In this document: positions 50,870 through 60,267 of the stretch, piece after piece
How the letters are laid out: each line of letters starts with the position of its first letter
Numbering within the stretch: the stretch's first letter is position 1
Source: Kocuria dechangensis
GTDB taxonomy: Bacteria; Actinomycetota; Actinomycetes; Actinomycetales; Micrococcaceae
NCBI RefSeq assembly: GCF_014636775.1
Contig: NZ_BMEQ01000017.1
Location: 26,131-90,130 of the forward strand
Length of the DNA stretch: 64,000 bases
Direction of reading: 5' to 3'
The notes under the pieces: generated by a model
Told to the model about the DNA's origin: nothing
Databases searched by the model: none
The model's input: only the letters and a program-made list of their open reading frames with translations
Made by a program: the position numbers and the translations under genes

Positions 50870-52252
50870 TCAGAAGCGGCCCAGCTCCTCCCGCAGCGCC
50901 GAGCCGAGGTCGGGGTGGCGGAAGCGGTAGCCGCGGTCGATGGCGCGGTCCGCCGAGACCCGCTGGTCCGCGAGCGCCATGAGCTGCGCGCCCTCGGCGC
51001 CGAGCACGAGCTTCGGCCCGAGGCCCGGGGTGGGCAGCAGGGAGGGCCGGCCCAGCACCTTGGCGAGGATCCGGGCGTAGTCGCGGCCCGTCACGGGCAT
51101 CGGGGCCACGCCGTTGACCGGCCCGTGCAGCGCGGGGGAGAGCACGGCGTGGGCGAACAGCCCCACGATGTCCTCCAGGGAGATCCAGCTCAGCCACTGC
51201 TTCCCGGAGCCGAGCCGGCCGCCGGCCCCGACGAGGAACAGGGGCAGCTGCGCGCGGAGCGCCCCGCCGGCGGGGGTCTGCACCACGCCCGTGCGCACGA
51301 TCACCACCCGGGTGCCGGCCGCCTCGGCCTCGGCGGCCGCCCGCTCCCAGGCCACGCACACGTCGGCGAGGAAGTCGTCGCCGGCGGGGCTCTTCTCGGT
51401 GACCGTCTCGCCGCCGGTGTCCGCGCCGTAGTAGCCGATGGCGGAGGAGCTGATCAGGGCGGCCGGGGCGTCGTCGCCCAGCTGCGCGATGGCGCGCGCC
51501 AGCAGACGGGTGCCGAGCACCCGGGAGTCGAGGATCTCCTGCTTGGCCCGAGGGGTGAGTCGCCCGCCGAGGCCGCGCCCGGAGAGGTTCACGACGACGT
51601 CGACGCCCCGCAGCGAGCCGGCGTCCAGCTCGCCGGCCTGCGGGTCCCAGGAGATCTCCAGGGGCGTGCGGGCCTCGCGGCGCACGAAGCGCAGCACGGT
51701 GTGCCCGCCGGTGCTCAGCAGCGCCGCAAGCTGTGTGCCGATGGTCCCGGACGCGCCGGTGATCGCGACCGTCAGCGGGCGGTCGGGATAGCGCGAGTGG
51801 AACTCGAGGTCCGCGGCCAGCCGCCGGGCCCGCGCCTCGAACTGCCGCTCCAGCGTGGGCTCCATCAGCCGCGCCCCGAAGCCGGTGCTGACCGGCAGCG
51901 CCTCGTACTCGACGGTGTCGGTGACCACGGTCCCGCCGTGCCCGTCGTCGGCGAACCGGTGCCGGTGCTCCCACGAGGCCAGGGGGCCCTTCACCATCCG
52001 GTCGCGGAACTCACGGTTGGGCTCGTAGCCGTGGTGCTCCGCGGTCCACGGCACCGAGGCCAGCCCGTAGGAGCCCGGCACGGCGATCCGCAGCCGTGAC
52101 TGCGTGCCCTCCCGCAGCGGGGGAGCGGACTCCTCCACCACGGAGCCCGCCCACGCGGGGGTGAGCCGCGTGAGGGCGCCGGGGCGGGCGTGCCACGCGA
52201 AGACGTCCTCGACGGACTGGGGCACGCGGGAGGTGAACGTGAAGGTGGTCAT
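50870..52252 (-). CDS. SRPBCC-SDR39U1 fusion (TIGR01777 epimerase)
   Basis: A 460-residue protein. Residues about 1-160 are a START/SRPBCC-like domain (FTFTSRVPQSVEDVFAWHARPG). Residues about 165-460 are the TIGR01777 NAD-dependent epimerase: VAITGASGTIGTQLAALL (nucleotide site), VVNLSGRGLGGRLTPRAKQEI, SSSAIGYYG and NGVAPMPVTGRDYAR. This two-domain form is common in actinobacteria, but the substrate is unknown. Start uncertain: ATG 52252 or GTG 52261, neither with a strong ribosome site. Confidence 0.87.
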   Translation of the reverse strand: MTTFTFTSRVPQSVEDVFAWHARPGALTRLTPAWAGSVVEESAPPLREGTQSRLRIAVPGSYGLASVPWTAEHHGYEPNREFRDRMVKGPLASWEHRHRFADDGHGGTVVTDTVEYEALPVSTGFGARLMEPTLERQFEARARRLAADLEFHSRYPDRPLTVAITGASGTIGTQLAALLSTGGHTVLRFVRREARTPLEISWDPQAGELDAGSLRGVDVVVNLSGRGLGGRLTPRAKQEILDSRVLGTRLLARAIAQLGDDAPAALISSSAIGYYGADTGGETVTEKSPAGDDFLADVCVAWERAAAEAEAAGTRVVIVRTGVVQTPAGGALRAQLPLFLVGAGGRLGSGKQWLSWISLEDIVGLFAHAVLSPALHGPVNGVAPMPVTGRDYARILAKVLGRPSLLPTPGLGPKLVLGAEGAQLMALADQRVSADRAIDRGYRFRHPDLGSALREELGRF

Positions 52253-52394
52253 GCCAGTCACTCAACCCCGATCGGCGCGATTCGTCCAGGAACCGGGGCC
52301 CGGACCGTCCCGTGTCCCCGGTTCCCGCGCCCCGGGGACCGTGCTCGGCGTCCTGCGCGCACCCCGGGATCTTCCCCGGCTCCGCGCGGTTCGC

Positions 52395-52400
52395 TAGGGT
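52395..52400 (+). promoter_or_regulatory. Candidate -10 for the small acidic protein gene
   Basis: TAGGGT, 29 bases before the ATG at 52430. Confidence 0.4.
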
Positions 52401-52429
52401 GGACCCACGTTTTCGCGAAGGAGGTTGCC

Positions 52430-52708
52430 ATGACCACCCCGAACAACGACGACGCGCCGAACCTCGACGACGTCATCCAGCCCGAGGAGGACGCCCTGCC
52501 CCGCCCCATCTACAAGGGGCACGCCGGGATGCCGGACCGGCTCGACGACGACGCCCTCGCCGCGGCCACCGAGCAGGAGCGGGTGGCGGCCGGGCTGCAG
52601 GACTGGGCCCCGGGGCAGGTGCCGCCGGCCACCGACCCGCTGCCGGAGGGGTCCTCCGAGGCGGCCGACCGCGCCCAGCGGGGTCTGCTCGAGGAGGAGA
52701 CCGACTGA
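52430..52708 (+). CDS. Small acidic hypothetical protein
   Basis: A 92-residue acidic protein (MTTPNNDDAPNLDDVIQPEE...), no membrane segment, Cys or recognised domain. AAGGAGG seven bases before the ATG and a promoter-like TAGGGT make it well supported as a gene. Composition resembles the small proteins at 4103 and 52855. Probably disordered. Confidence 0.65.
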   Translation: MTTPNNDDAPNLDDVIQPEEDALPRPIYKGHAGMPDRLDDDALAAATEQERVAAGLQDWAPGQVPPATDPLPEGSSEAADRAQRGLLEEETD

Positions 52709-52803
52709 CCGCGGGCGGGGAGCCGCCCGCGCACACCCGAACCGCACACCCGGAACCGCACACCCGGACCGGGCCTCCGCGCCGCGGCCGGCCCCACCGG
52801 CCG

Positions 52804-52841
52804 CCGCGACCAGCCAGGAAGACCGCGACCAGCCAGGAAGA
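52804..52841. repeat. 19-bp perfect tandem duplication upstream of the next small gene
   Basis: CCGCGACCAGCCAGGAAGA occurs twice head to tail. Each copy contains an AGGA, and the real ribosome site (GAGGAGG) follows at once. Confidence 0.95.
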
Positions 52842-52854
52842 CGAGGAGGCCGTC

Positions 52855-53061
52855 ATGGCCGAGCGAGGAAGCACCAAGCACGGACGTGAGCTGGACGAGC
52901 AGATGAAGCACGAGGTGCAGAGCGAGGTCGACGGCGTCCAGCCGGACCGCGTGGAGGAGCACCGCCGGACCGACGCGTGGGTCGACGAGACCGACAGCCC
53001 GGAGGTCCGCGCCGCCGTCGAGGACCGCGAGCGCGCCCCGCGCCCGGACGCGGACCAGTAG
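52855..53061 (+). CDS. Small charged hypothetical protein
   Basis: A 68-residue, strongly charged and probably helical/disordered protein (MAERGSTKHGRELDEQMKHE...). No named domain is recognised with confidence. GAGGAGG six bases before the ATG. A very long palindrome 30 bases after the stop probably ends the transcript. It may share an mRNA with the preceding 92-residue protein. Confidence 0.65.
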   Translation: MAERGSTKHGRELDEQMKHEVQSEVDGVQPDRVEEHRRTDAWVDETDSPEVRAAVEDRERAPRPDADQ

Positions 53062-53090
53062 CCGGACACCGGCCGCCTCCGGCCGAGAGG

Positions 53091-53148
53091 CCGGAGGGCA
53101 AGCGGCCCCGGTCCTCCCGCGGGAGGACCGGGGCCGCTTGCCCTCCGG
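53091..53148. terminator. 58-bp perfect palindrome
   Basis: Two 29-base arms (53091-53119, 53120-53148) are exact reverse complements with no spacer; as RNA it folds into a stem of about 27 bp closed by CGCG. It separates the small charged protein from the histidine phosphatase gene 16 bases later. Confidence 0.85.
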
Positions 53149-53164
53149 GCAGGACTCGCCCACA

Positions 53165-53755
53165 GTGGAGGACGTGAATTCCCCCGGACGCATCGTGCTC
53201 ATCCGCCACGGCCAGACCGACTGGAACCTCGAGGAGCGGCTGCAGGGCGCCACGGACGTGCCCCTCAACGACGTCGGCCGCGACCAGGCCCGGGCCGTGG
53301 CCCGCCACCTGCACGCCGAGGCCCTGAGCTGGGACGTGGTCGTCTCCTCCCCCCTGGACCGGGCCGTGGAGACCGCCCGGATCATCGGCGGCGTGCTGGG
53401 CCTGGAACTGGCGGCCACCTACGCCGAGCTGATCGAGCGCGGCTTCGGCCCCCACGAGGGCACCAGCTTCGCGGGCCTCGAGCCGCACGAGCGGGAGGTG
53501 ATCCTCGCCGACGGGGAGGCCGCCGACGCCGTCGCCCGCCGAGGGCTCGCCGCCCTGCGCCGGATCCGGGACGAGCACCCGGGGCGCAACGTCCTGGTGG
53601 TGGCCCACGGCTCCCTCATCCGGCTCACGGTCTCCGAGCTCAACGGCGAGGCGCACCCGCGGGTGGCCAACTGCGAGGTCGTCCCCGTCCGGCTCGACGC
53701 CCTCGACGGGGTGGTGCCGGCCGACGCGGACGCGGCGCGTTCGACAGCCCCCTGA
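53165..53755 (+). CDS. Histidine phosphatase (phosphoglycerate mutase-like) family protein
   Basis: A 196-residue protein with the phosphohistidine signature IVLIRHGQTDWNLEERLQG (His15) and the second His in VVAHGSLIRL. DRAVETARIIGG and the Glu in ELIERGFGPHEG complete the family set. Substrate unknown; many such actinobacterial proteins are broad phosphatases. Start uncertain: GTG 53165 or GTG 53174. The downstream promoter of the glutamate dehydrogenase gene overlaps its stop codon. Confidence 0.87.
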   Translation: MEDVNSPGRIVLIRHGQTDWNLEERLQGATDVPLNDVGRDQARAVARHLHAEALSWDVVVSSPLDRAVETARIIGGVLGLELAATYAELIERGFGPHEGTSFAGLEPHEREVILADGEAADAVARRGLAALRRIRDEHPGRNVLVVAHGSLIRLTVSELNGEAHPRVANCEVVPVRLDALDGVVPADADAARSTAP

Positions 53756-53780
53756 CAGGCCGGTGCCCGTTCAATAAGCT
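53752..53780 (+). promoter_or_regulatory. Promoter of the NAD-glutamate dehydrogenase gene
   Basis: CTGACA (53752-53757) and TAAGCT (53775-53780) with an ideal 17-base spacer. Predicted start near 53787 leaves about 100 bases of leader. Confidence 0.55.
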
Positions 53781-53890
53781 GAGGGCACCAGGGACGGCCC
53801 CACGAGGGACCGTCCACCCTCTGAGGCGGCGACGACGGCGCACAGAACACGTCGGCCTGCCACCTCCGGTGACGAAGGCGTGATGCGGCT

Positions 53891-56800
53891 GTGGCCCCTG
53901 ATCAGTTCACGATTCCCGAGGAGGAGCGCACGGAGGTCCTCCGCGTGCTCGAGGCGCCCCCGCGGTGGGAGGGGGAGCAGGAGTGGATCAACGAGTACTA
54001 CCGCCACGTGCCGCAGGAGGACCTGCTCCAGCGCACCCAGGAGCAGTTGCGCGTCCGCGCCGACCACCACTGGGAGGTGGGCCGCGTGCGGGCACCGGGG
54101 GAGAGCGCCGTGGGCGTGCACCGGGAGGAGGGGGCCTCCGTGGTGTTCGTGGTCACCGAGGACGTCCCCTACCTCGTGAGCACCGTGACGGCCGAGATCG
54201 CCGCGAAGTGGGGCGGTGCCCGCCTGGTGATCCACCCGGTGCTGGTGGCCGCCCGCGACCGGGGCAACCACGAGCTGCAGAAGCTCCAGCCGCTGCCCGA
54301 CTTCTCGGCCAGCGCCAGCGGCGACACCAGCGCCCTGCCCAGCCTCGCGGCGTTCCAGGCGGACGGGAACACCAGCCAGACCGTGGAGTCCTGGATCTCC
54401 GTGGAGCTGCTGCGCCCCCTCACCGATCGGACGGAGCAGCAGCTCGTGGGCCGGCTCACCGGCCTGCTCGAGGACGTGCACCGGATCAGCCGGGACCAGT
54501 CGAAGCTGCGGCACCGCGTGAAGCTGCTGGCCCTCGACCTCGAGGAGCTCGAGGAGCTCGAGCTGCCCGGCGGGGGGCGCCCGCCCCTGGTCCGGCCCTC
54601 CCAGGAGTTCCTGCACTGGCTGCTGGACGGCAACTTCATCCTCATGGGCTTCAAGGAGTACGACCTCGAGGACTCCGCGGAGGGGCTGTCCCTCGTCAGC
54701 CACCCCGAGACGGGGCTGGGCCTGCTCCAGGAGCACGGCGACCAGCCCCACCGCCAGGTCCTCACCGGCCTGGGCCGCGCGCACGCCCGCGAGGCCGGGA
54801 CCCTGTTCGTCACCAAGGCCAACCGCCGCTCGTCGATCCACCGCCGCGAGTACCTCGACTACATCGGCGTGGCGAAGTACGACGCCGAGGGACGGATCGT
54901 GGGCGAGTACCTGGTGCTGGGCCTGTTCTCCCGCCGGGCCTACAACACCCCGGCGCGGGAGACGCCGCTGATCAAGGAGAAGATGGCCGAGGTCGCCGCC
55001 CGCTTCGGCTTCCTCGAGGACTCCCACTCCGCGCGGGACCTCATGAGCAACATCGAGGACTACCCCCGCGACGAGCTCTTCCACATGACCGCGGACGAGC
55101 TCTACGACACCATGCGCGGCGTCATGGGCCTGGACGAGCGCCGGCAGACGCGGCTCTTCCTGCGCCAGGACCACTTCGGGCGGTTCATGTCCGCGGTGGT
55201 CTTCCTGCCGCGCGACCGGTACAACACGTCGGTGCGCGGGCGGATCGAGGCGGAGCTGAGCAAGACGTTCGACGCCGAGGAGATCGACTTCGACGCCCGG
55301 CTCACCTCCTCGACCCTGGCCCGACTCTTCTTCCGGATCCGCCTGCCCTACACCGGGGAGGTCCGCACGTTCGACCGCCAGGCCCTCGAGGCCCGGCTGC
55401 GCGCCGCCGTGCGGTCCTGGCCGGAGGCGCTCGCCCGGGCGATCCACCGCTCGTTCCCCGAGGCGCTCGCCCGGGAGTACGTGGAGAACTGGGCCGAGGC
55501 GTTCCCGGACGCGTACCGGGCGGACTACGAGATCGAGGAGGCGGTGCAGGACCTCCAGCGCTGCGAGGACCTGTGGGGCCGGGACCCGAACCTGCCGGCG
55601 GAGGTGCGCGTCGTCGAGACCCCCGAGGGCGTGCGGCTGAACATCTACCTCACCCGGTTCCTGTCCCTCACGGAGCTGCTGCCCATGCTGCAGCACCTGG
55701 GGCTGACCGTGCTCGACCAGAAGCCGTACGAGGTGCAGCCCGCGGACGGGCGCGAGTTCCAGCTCTACGACTTCGGGGTCCGGCTGCCCGAGGGCGTGGA
55801 CGCGAAGGGCCACGGGGGCGCGAAGACGGAGGACCTCATCGAGGACACCCTGTGCGCGGTGCTCTCCGGCCGCACGGAGTCCGACTCCCTCAACCGGCTC
55901 GTGCTGCCGGAGCGGATGGCGTGGCGGAGCGTGGCCGTGCTGCGCTCCTACGTCCGCTACCTGCTCCAGCTGGGCCACCCCAACTCGTTCGACTACATCT
56001 CCGACACGCTCCTGGCGTTCCCCGCGGTGACCCGGGCGCTGACCGGGTACTTCGACGAGAGCTTCAACCCCGACCACGACGACGCCGTGCGCGAGTCCCA
56101 GCGCGACGCCGCCCACGCGCGCCTCCTCCGGGCCCTCGACGACGTGCCGACCCTGGACGCCGACAAGCTGCTGCGGGCGCTGGCCGAGGTCATGGCGGCG
56201 ACGCTGCGCACCAACGTGTACCAGCAGCGCCCCACCATGGCGTTCAAGCTCAGCCCCCGGCGGATCAGCTCGGCGCCCCTGCCGCACCCCATGTTCGAGA
56301 TCTGGGTGTGGTCCCCGCGGGTCGAGGGCACGCACCTGCGCTTCGGGCCCGTGGCCCGCGGCGGCCTGCGCTGGTCGGACCGGCGCGAGGACTTCCGCAC
56401 CGAGGTGCTGGGCCTGGTCAAGGCCCAGATGGTGAAGAACGCCGTGATCGTGCCCAACGGCGCGAAGGGCGGGTTCTACCCGAAGCGGCTGCCCGACCCG
56501 GCGGTGGACCGCGACGCCTGGGTGACGGAGGGCCGGGAGTCGTACAAGCTGTTCATCGCCTCCCTGCTGGACCTCACGGACAACCTGGTGCGGGACGAGG
56601 CGGGCCACGACGTCGTCGTGCACCCCGACCGCGTGGTGCGCCGCGACGGCCAGGACTCCTACCTGGTGGTGGCCGCGGACAAGGGCACGGCGTCCTTCTC
56701 GGACACCGCCAACGCGATCAGCGCGGAGTACGGGTTCTGGCTCGGCGACGCCTTCGCCTCCGGGGGCTCCGTGGGCTACGACCACAAGGCCATGGGCATC

Positions 56801-58807
56801 ACCGCCCGCGGCGCGTGGGAGTCCGTCAAGCGGCACTTCTTCGAGCTGGGCCTCGACACCCAGGCGGAGGACTTCACGGTGGTCGGCGTCGGCGACATGT
56901 CCGGCGACGTCTTCGGCAACGGGATGCTGCTCTCCGAGCACATCAAGCTCGTGGCCGCGTTCGACCACCGGGACATCTTCCTGGACCCGGACCCGGACCC
57001 GGCGGTCTCCTACGCCGAGCGGGAGCGGCTCTTCGGGCTGCCCCGCTCCTCCTGGAAGGACTACGACGCGGCGAAGATCTCCGAGGGCGGCGGGATCTAC
57101 CCGCGCACGGCGAAGTCCGTGCCGGTCTCCCCGCAGGTGCGCGAGGCCCTGGGGCTCGAGGAGGACGTCGAGGAGCTCAGCCCCATCGCGCTGATGCAGG
57201 CGATCCTCACGGCGCCCGCGGACCTGCTCTACAACGGCGGGATCGGCACGTACGTGAAGTCCTCGCAGGAGTCCCACACGGACGTCGGGGACAAGGCCAA
57301 CGACGCGATCCGCGTCAACGGCGCGCAGCTGCGGGCCCGGGTCGTCGGCGAGGGCGGCAACCTGGGCTGCACCCAGCTGGGCCGCGTGGAGGCGGCGCTC
57401 AACGGGGTGCTGCTCAACACCGACGCGATCGACAACTCCGGCGGCGTGGAGTCCTCCGACCGCGAGGTGAACATCAAGATCCTCGTGGACCGCATGGTCG
57501 TGGCCGGGGAGCTCGGCGCGGACGAGCGCGCCGGGTTCATCGAGGCCATGACCGACGAGGTCGCCGGCCTGGTGCTCGACACCAACGAGGCACAGAACGT
57601 GCTGCTCACCACCGAGCGGGCGCGGGTCGCGAACCTCACCGAGACCTACGTCCGGCTCATGCACTGGCTCGAGGAGAACGCCGACCTCGACCGCTCGATC
57701 GAGTTCCTGCCCTCCGACGAGGAGCTGCACGAGCGGTTGCGCACGGGCCAGAGCCTCACCTCCCCGGAGCTGTCCGTGCTCACCGCCTACGCCAAGATCC
57801 AGCTCTCGGAGGCGCTGGTGGAGTCCGACCTCGCCGAGGACCCCTGGTTCGGGCAGGTGCTGGAGCGCTACTTCCCCGCGCAGATCACCGAGCAGTTCGG
57901 CGAGCTCGTGGACACCCACCCGCTGCGCAAGGAGATCATCGGCACGCTGGTCGCCAACCAGATGATCAACTACGGCGGCATCCCCTTCGCCCAGCGGGTC
58001 ATCGACGACACCTCGTACGACGCCGTCGACGTCGCCCGCGCCTTCGTTGCCGCCGCCCAGATCTACGAGATCGACAGGTTCGCCCACCAGCACCGCGAGC
58101 TGCCCGCCGGGGTGCCCACGGAGCTGTGGAGCCGGATGTTCCTGGACATGCGCCGGCTGCTGGACCGGGTGGTGCGCTGGCTGCTGGACCGGCAGGAGAC
58201 GGCCCGCCCCATCGGCGAGGTCGTGGATCGCTACAAGCCCATCGTGGACCTGCGGCACGGCGAGGAGCGGCTGCTCGGCGAGGACTCCGCGGCCCGGGAC
58301 GCGGCCACGGCGGAGATGGCGCAGCGCCAGGGGGTGCCCCCGAAGCTGGCCCTCGAGTGGTCGCAGCTGCTGGACGCCTTCGCGCTGCTCGACGTCGCCC
58401 GGCTCGGCCAGGGGGCCGCGCGCGCCACCGGCGGGGAGGTCGACCCGGAGCACGCCAAGACCATCGCGAAGGTCTACTTCCTGCTCTACGACCGCTACCG
58501 CATCGACAGCCTGCTCAACCGGATCACGGAGCTGCCGCAGTCCACGCGGTGGGAGACCCTCGCGCGGATGTCCATGCGCGAGGACGTCTACTCGACCGTC
58601 GTGGCGCTCGCCGACCAGGCCCTGGAGGCCCCGGGCGGCACCGCCCAGGAGAAGGTCGACGCGTGGGAGAAGCAGAACGAGGCGCGGCTGTCCCGGCTGC
58701 GGACGGTGCTGGGCGAGATCGAGGCGGAGTCCACGGGTGAGCCCGCCGCCGAGCTGGCGTCGCTGTCCGTGGCGCTGCGCACCATGCGCAGCGCGCTCGG
58801 GAAGTAG
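53891..58807 (+). CDS. gdh: NAD-dependent glutamate dehydrogenase, 180-kDa class
   Basis: A 1638-residue enzyme that interconverts glutamate and 2-oxoglutarate plus ammonium with NAD. Size fits the actinobacterial GDH180 class. The N-terminal about 700 residues hold ACT-like regulatory modules. The catalytic core begins near residue 815: ARGGLRWSDRREDFRTEVLG and KAQMVKNAVIVPNGAKGGF contain the substrate Lys residues. A Rossmann NAD region follows (RARVVGEGGNLGCTQLGRVE, about residue 1152), then a long C-terminal domain. In streptomycetes and mycobacteria this class is catabolic and allosterically controlled. GTG start with GAAGG about twelve bases upstream. Confidence 0.93.
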   Translation: MAPDQFTIPEEERTEVLRVLEAPPRWEGEQEWINEYYRHVPQEDLLQRTQEQLRVRADHHWEVGRVRAPGESAVGVHREEGASVVFVVTEDVPYLVSTVTAEIAAKWGGARLVIHPVLVAARDRGNHELQKLQPLPDFSASASGDTSALPSLAAFQADGNTSQTVESWISVELLRPLTDRTEQQLVGRLTGLLEDVHRISRDQSKLRHRVKLLALDLEELEELELPGGGRPPLVRPSQEFLHWLLDGNFILMGFKEYDLEDSAEGLSLVSHPETGLGLLQEHGDQPHRQVLTGLGRAHAREAGTLFVTKANRRSSIHRREYLDYIGVAKYDAEGRIVGEYLVLGLFSRRAYNTPARETPLIKEKMAEVAARFGFLEDSHSARDLMSNIEDYPRDELFHMTADELYDTMRGVMGLDERRQTRLFLRQDHFGRFMSAVVFLPRDRYNTSVRGRIEAELSKTFDAEEIDFDARLTSSTLARLFFRIRLPYTGEVRTFDRQALEARLRAAVRSWPEALARAIHRSFPEALAREYVENWAEAFPDAYRADYEIEEAVQDLQRCEDLWGRDPNLPAEVRVVETPEGVRLNIYLTRFLSLTELLPMLQHLGLTVLDQKPYEVQPADGREFQLYDFGVRLPEGVDAKGHGGAKTEDLIEDTLCAVLSGRTESDSLNRLVLPERMAWRSVAVLRSYVRYLLQLGHPNSFDYISDTLLAFPAVTRALTGYFDESFNPDHDDAVRESQRDAAHARLLRALDDVPTLDADKLLRALAEVMAATLRTNVYQQRPTMAFKLSPRRISSAPLPHPMFEIWVWSPRVEGTHLRFGPVARGGLRWSDRREDFRTEVLGLVKAQMVKNAVIVPNGAKGGFYPKRLPDPAVDRDAWVTEGRESYKLFIASLLDLTDNLVRDEAGHDVVVHPDRVVRRDGQDSYLVVAADKGTASFSDTANAISAEYGFWLGDAFASGGSVGYDHKAMGITARGAWESVKRHFFELGLDTQAEDFTVVGVGDMSGDVFGNGMLLSEHIKLVAAFDHRDIFLDPDPDPAVSYAERERLFGLPRSSWKDYDAAKISEGGGIYPRTAKSVPVSPQVREALGLEEDVEELSPIALMQAILTAPADLLYNGGIGTYVKSSQESHTDVGDKANDAIRVNGAQLRARVVGEGGNLGCTQLGRVEAALNGVLLNTDAIDNSGGVESSDREVNIKILVDRMVVAGELGADERAGFIEAMTDEVAGLVLDTNEAQNVLLTTERARVANLTETYVRLMHWLEENADLDRSIEFLPSDEELHERLRTGQSLTSPELSVLTAYAKIQLSEALVESDLAEDPWFGQVLERYFPAQITEQFGELVDTHPLRKEIIGTLVANQMINYGGIPFAQRVIDDTSYDAVDVARAFVAAAQIYEIDRFAHQHRELPAGVPTELWSRMFLDMRRLLDRVVRWLLDRQETARPIGEVVDRYKPIVDLRHGEERLLGEDSAARDAATAEMAQRQGVPPKLALEWSQLLDAFALLDVARLGQGAARATGGEVDPEHAKTIAKVYFLLYDRYRIDSLLNRITELPQSTRWETLARMSMREDVYSTVVALADQALEAPGGTAQEKVDAWEKQNEARLSRLRTVLGEIEAESTGEPAAELASLSVALRTMRSALGK

Positions 58808-58817
58808 GCGGAGGCCG

Positions 58818-60260
58818 GTGGAGGGCACCGCGGCGGTCGTGGGGTCCGGCCCGAACGGGCTCGGCGCCGCCGTGGTGCTCGCCCGCGCCGGCCTGGAGGT
58901 GACGGTGTTCGAGGCGGCCCCCTCGCCGGGGGGCGCCGCCCGCTCCTCGGACCTGCTGGGCCCGGGCACGGTGGTGGACCTGGGCTCCGCGGTGCACCCC
59001 TTCGGGGCCGCTAGCCCCCTCTTCTCCCGCCTGGGCCTGCACCGGCACGGCCTCGAGTGGCTGCACCCGCCCGTCGTGGCGGCCCACCCGCTCGACGACG
59101 GCCCGCCCGGGCTGCTGCACCGCTCGCTCGAGCGCACCGCCGAGGAGCTGGGCCCGGACGGGCGCGCGTGGTCGGCGCTGCACCGCGGGGTGGTGGAGCG
59201 CTGGGAGGAGACGGTCGAGTCCGTGCTGGGGCCGCTGGTCCGCCCGCCCGCGCACCCGCTGGCCCTGGCCGGCTTCGGGCTGCGCGCGCCGTGGCCGGCG
59301 GCGGCGACCGCCCGCGCCCTGTTCCGCACCGAGCAGGCCCGCGGGCTCTTCGCGGGCTCGGCGGCGCACTCGGTGCTGCCCGCCCGGCACGTGCTGACCT
59401 CGGCGTTCGGGACGCTCTTCGGGGCCGCGGCCCACGCCACGGGCTGGCCGGTGGCGCGCGGCGGCTCCCAGGCGATCGTCGACGCCCTCGTGGCCGACCT
59501 CCGCGAGCACGGGGGGCGGGTGGTGGCCGGCACGCCGGTGACCGACCTCGACCAGGTGCGCCCCGCCGACGTCGTCCTCCTGGACCTCACGCCCCGCCAG
59601 GTGCTGGGGCTGCGGGGCCTCGAGCTGCCGGCCCGGTACCGGCGGGCGCTGGCGCGCTGGCGCTACGGGACGGCGTCCTACAAGGTGGACCTGCTGCTGG
59701 ACGGGCCGGTGCCGTGGCGGGACCCGCGCGTCGGGCGGGCGGGCACGGTGCACGTGGGCGGGACCCTCGCCCAGATCGACGCCGCCGAGTCCGAGGCCCG
59801 CGCCGGGCGGGTCCCCGAGCGGCCGTTCGTGCTGGTCGCCCAGCAGGGCGCCGCCGACCCCTCCCGGGCGCCGGAGGGACGGCAGGTGCTGTGGGCCTAC
59901 GCCCACGTCCCCCACGGCTGCGACGACCCGGTGGCGGGGGAGCGGGTGCTCGCCCAGATCGAGCGGTTCGCCCCCGGTCTCCGGGACCGGGTCCTCGCCC
60001 GGGTGGACACCCCGCCGTCACGCCTGGAGGCGTGGAACGCGAACCTGGTGGGCGGCGACATCGGCGGCGGCGCCCTGGACGGGCTGCAGCAGGTGTTCCG
60101 GCCCGCGGTCCGGGCGGACCCCTACGCCACGGGGGCGCCGGGGGTCTGGCTGTGCTCGTCCTCCACGCCGCCCGGCGGCGGCGTGCACGGGATGGCCGGC
60201 GACCACGCGGCGCGCAGCGCCCTGCGGGACCTGGCGCGGCGGCGCCGCTCCGGCGGCTGA
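58818..60260 (+). CDS. Phytoene dehydrogenase-like FAD oxidoreductase
   Basis: A 480-residue NAD(P)/FAD-dependent amine-oxidase-type protein. The dinucleotide site VVGSGPNGLGAAVVLARAGLEVTVFEAAP opens the protein, followed by SPGGAARSSDLLGPG. A second conserved site lies at the end: WLCSSSTPPGGGVHGMAGDHAA (flavin loop). This is the COG1233 group; carotenoid desaturation is not implied, because no crt genes are near. It begins ten bases after the glutamate dehydrogenase stop with a GGAGG ribosome site, so the two genes probably form an operon. Confidence 0.85.
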   Translation: MEGTAAVVGSGPNGLGAAVVLARAGLEVTVFEAAPSPGGAARSSDLLGPGTVVDLGSAVHPFGAASPLFSRLGLHRHGLEWLHPPVVAAHPLDDGPPGLLHRSLERTAEELGPDGRAWSALHRGVVERWEETVESVLGPLVRPPAHPLALAGFGLRAPWPAAATARALFRTEQARGLFAGSAAHSVLPARHVLTSAFGTLFGAAAHATGWPVARGGSQAIVDALVADLREHGGRVVAGTPVTDLDQVRPADVVLLDLTPRQVLGLRGLELPARYRRALARWRYGTASYKVDLLLDGPVPWRDPRVGRAGTVHVGGTLAQIDAAESEARAGRVPERPFVLVAQQGAADPSRAPEGRQVLWAYAHVPHGCDDPVAGERVLAQIERFAPGLRDRVLARVDTPPSRLEAWNANLVGGDIGGGALDGLQQVFRPAVRADPYATGAPGVWLCSSSTPPGGGVHGMAGDHAARSALRDLARRRRSGG

Positions 60261-60267
60261 CGGCGCC

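Noticed and set aside
53771..59590. A 1939-codon minus-strand open frame opposite the glutamate dehydrogenase gene
   Set aside because: It is an antisense shadow created by GC-rich third positions. The plus-strand protein is a clear family member, and the antisense translation is low-complexity His/Val/Gly/Leu/Arg sequence.
58818..60260. A carotenoid gene cluster
   Set aside because: The oxidoreductase belongs to the broad phytoene dehydrogenase-like group, but no phytoene synthase, prenyltransferase or cyclase gene is adjacent.
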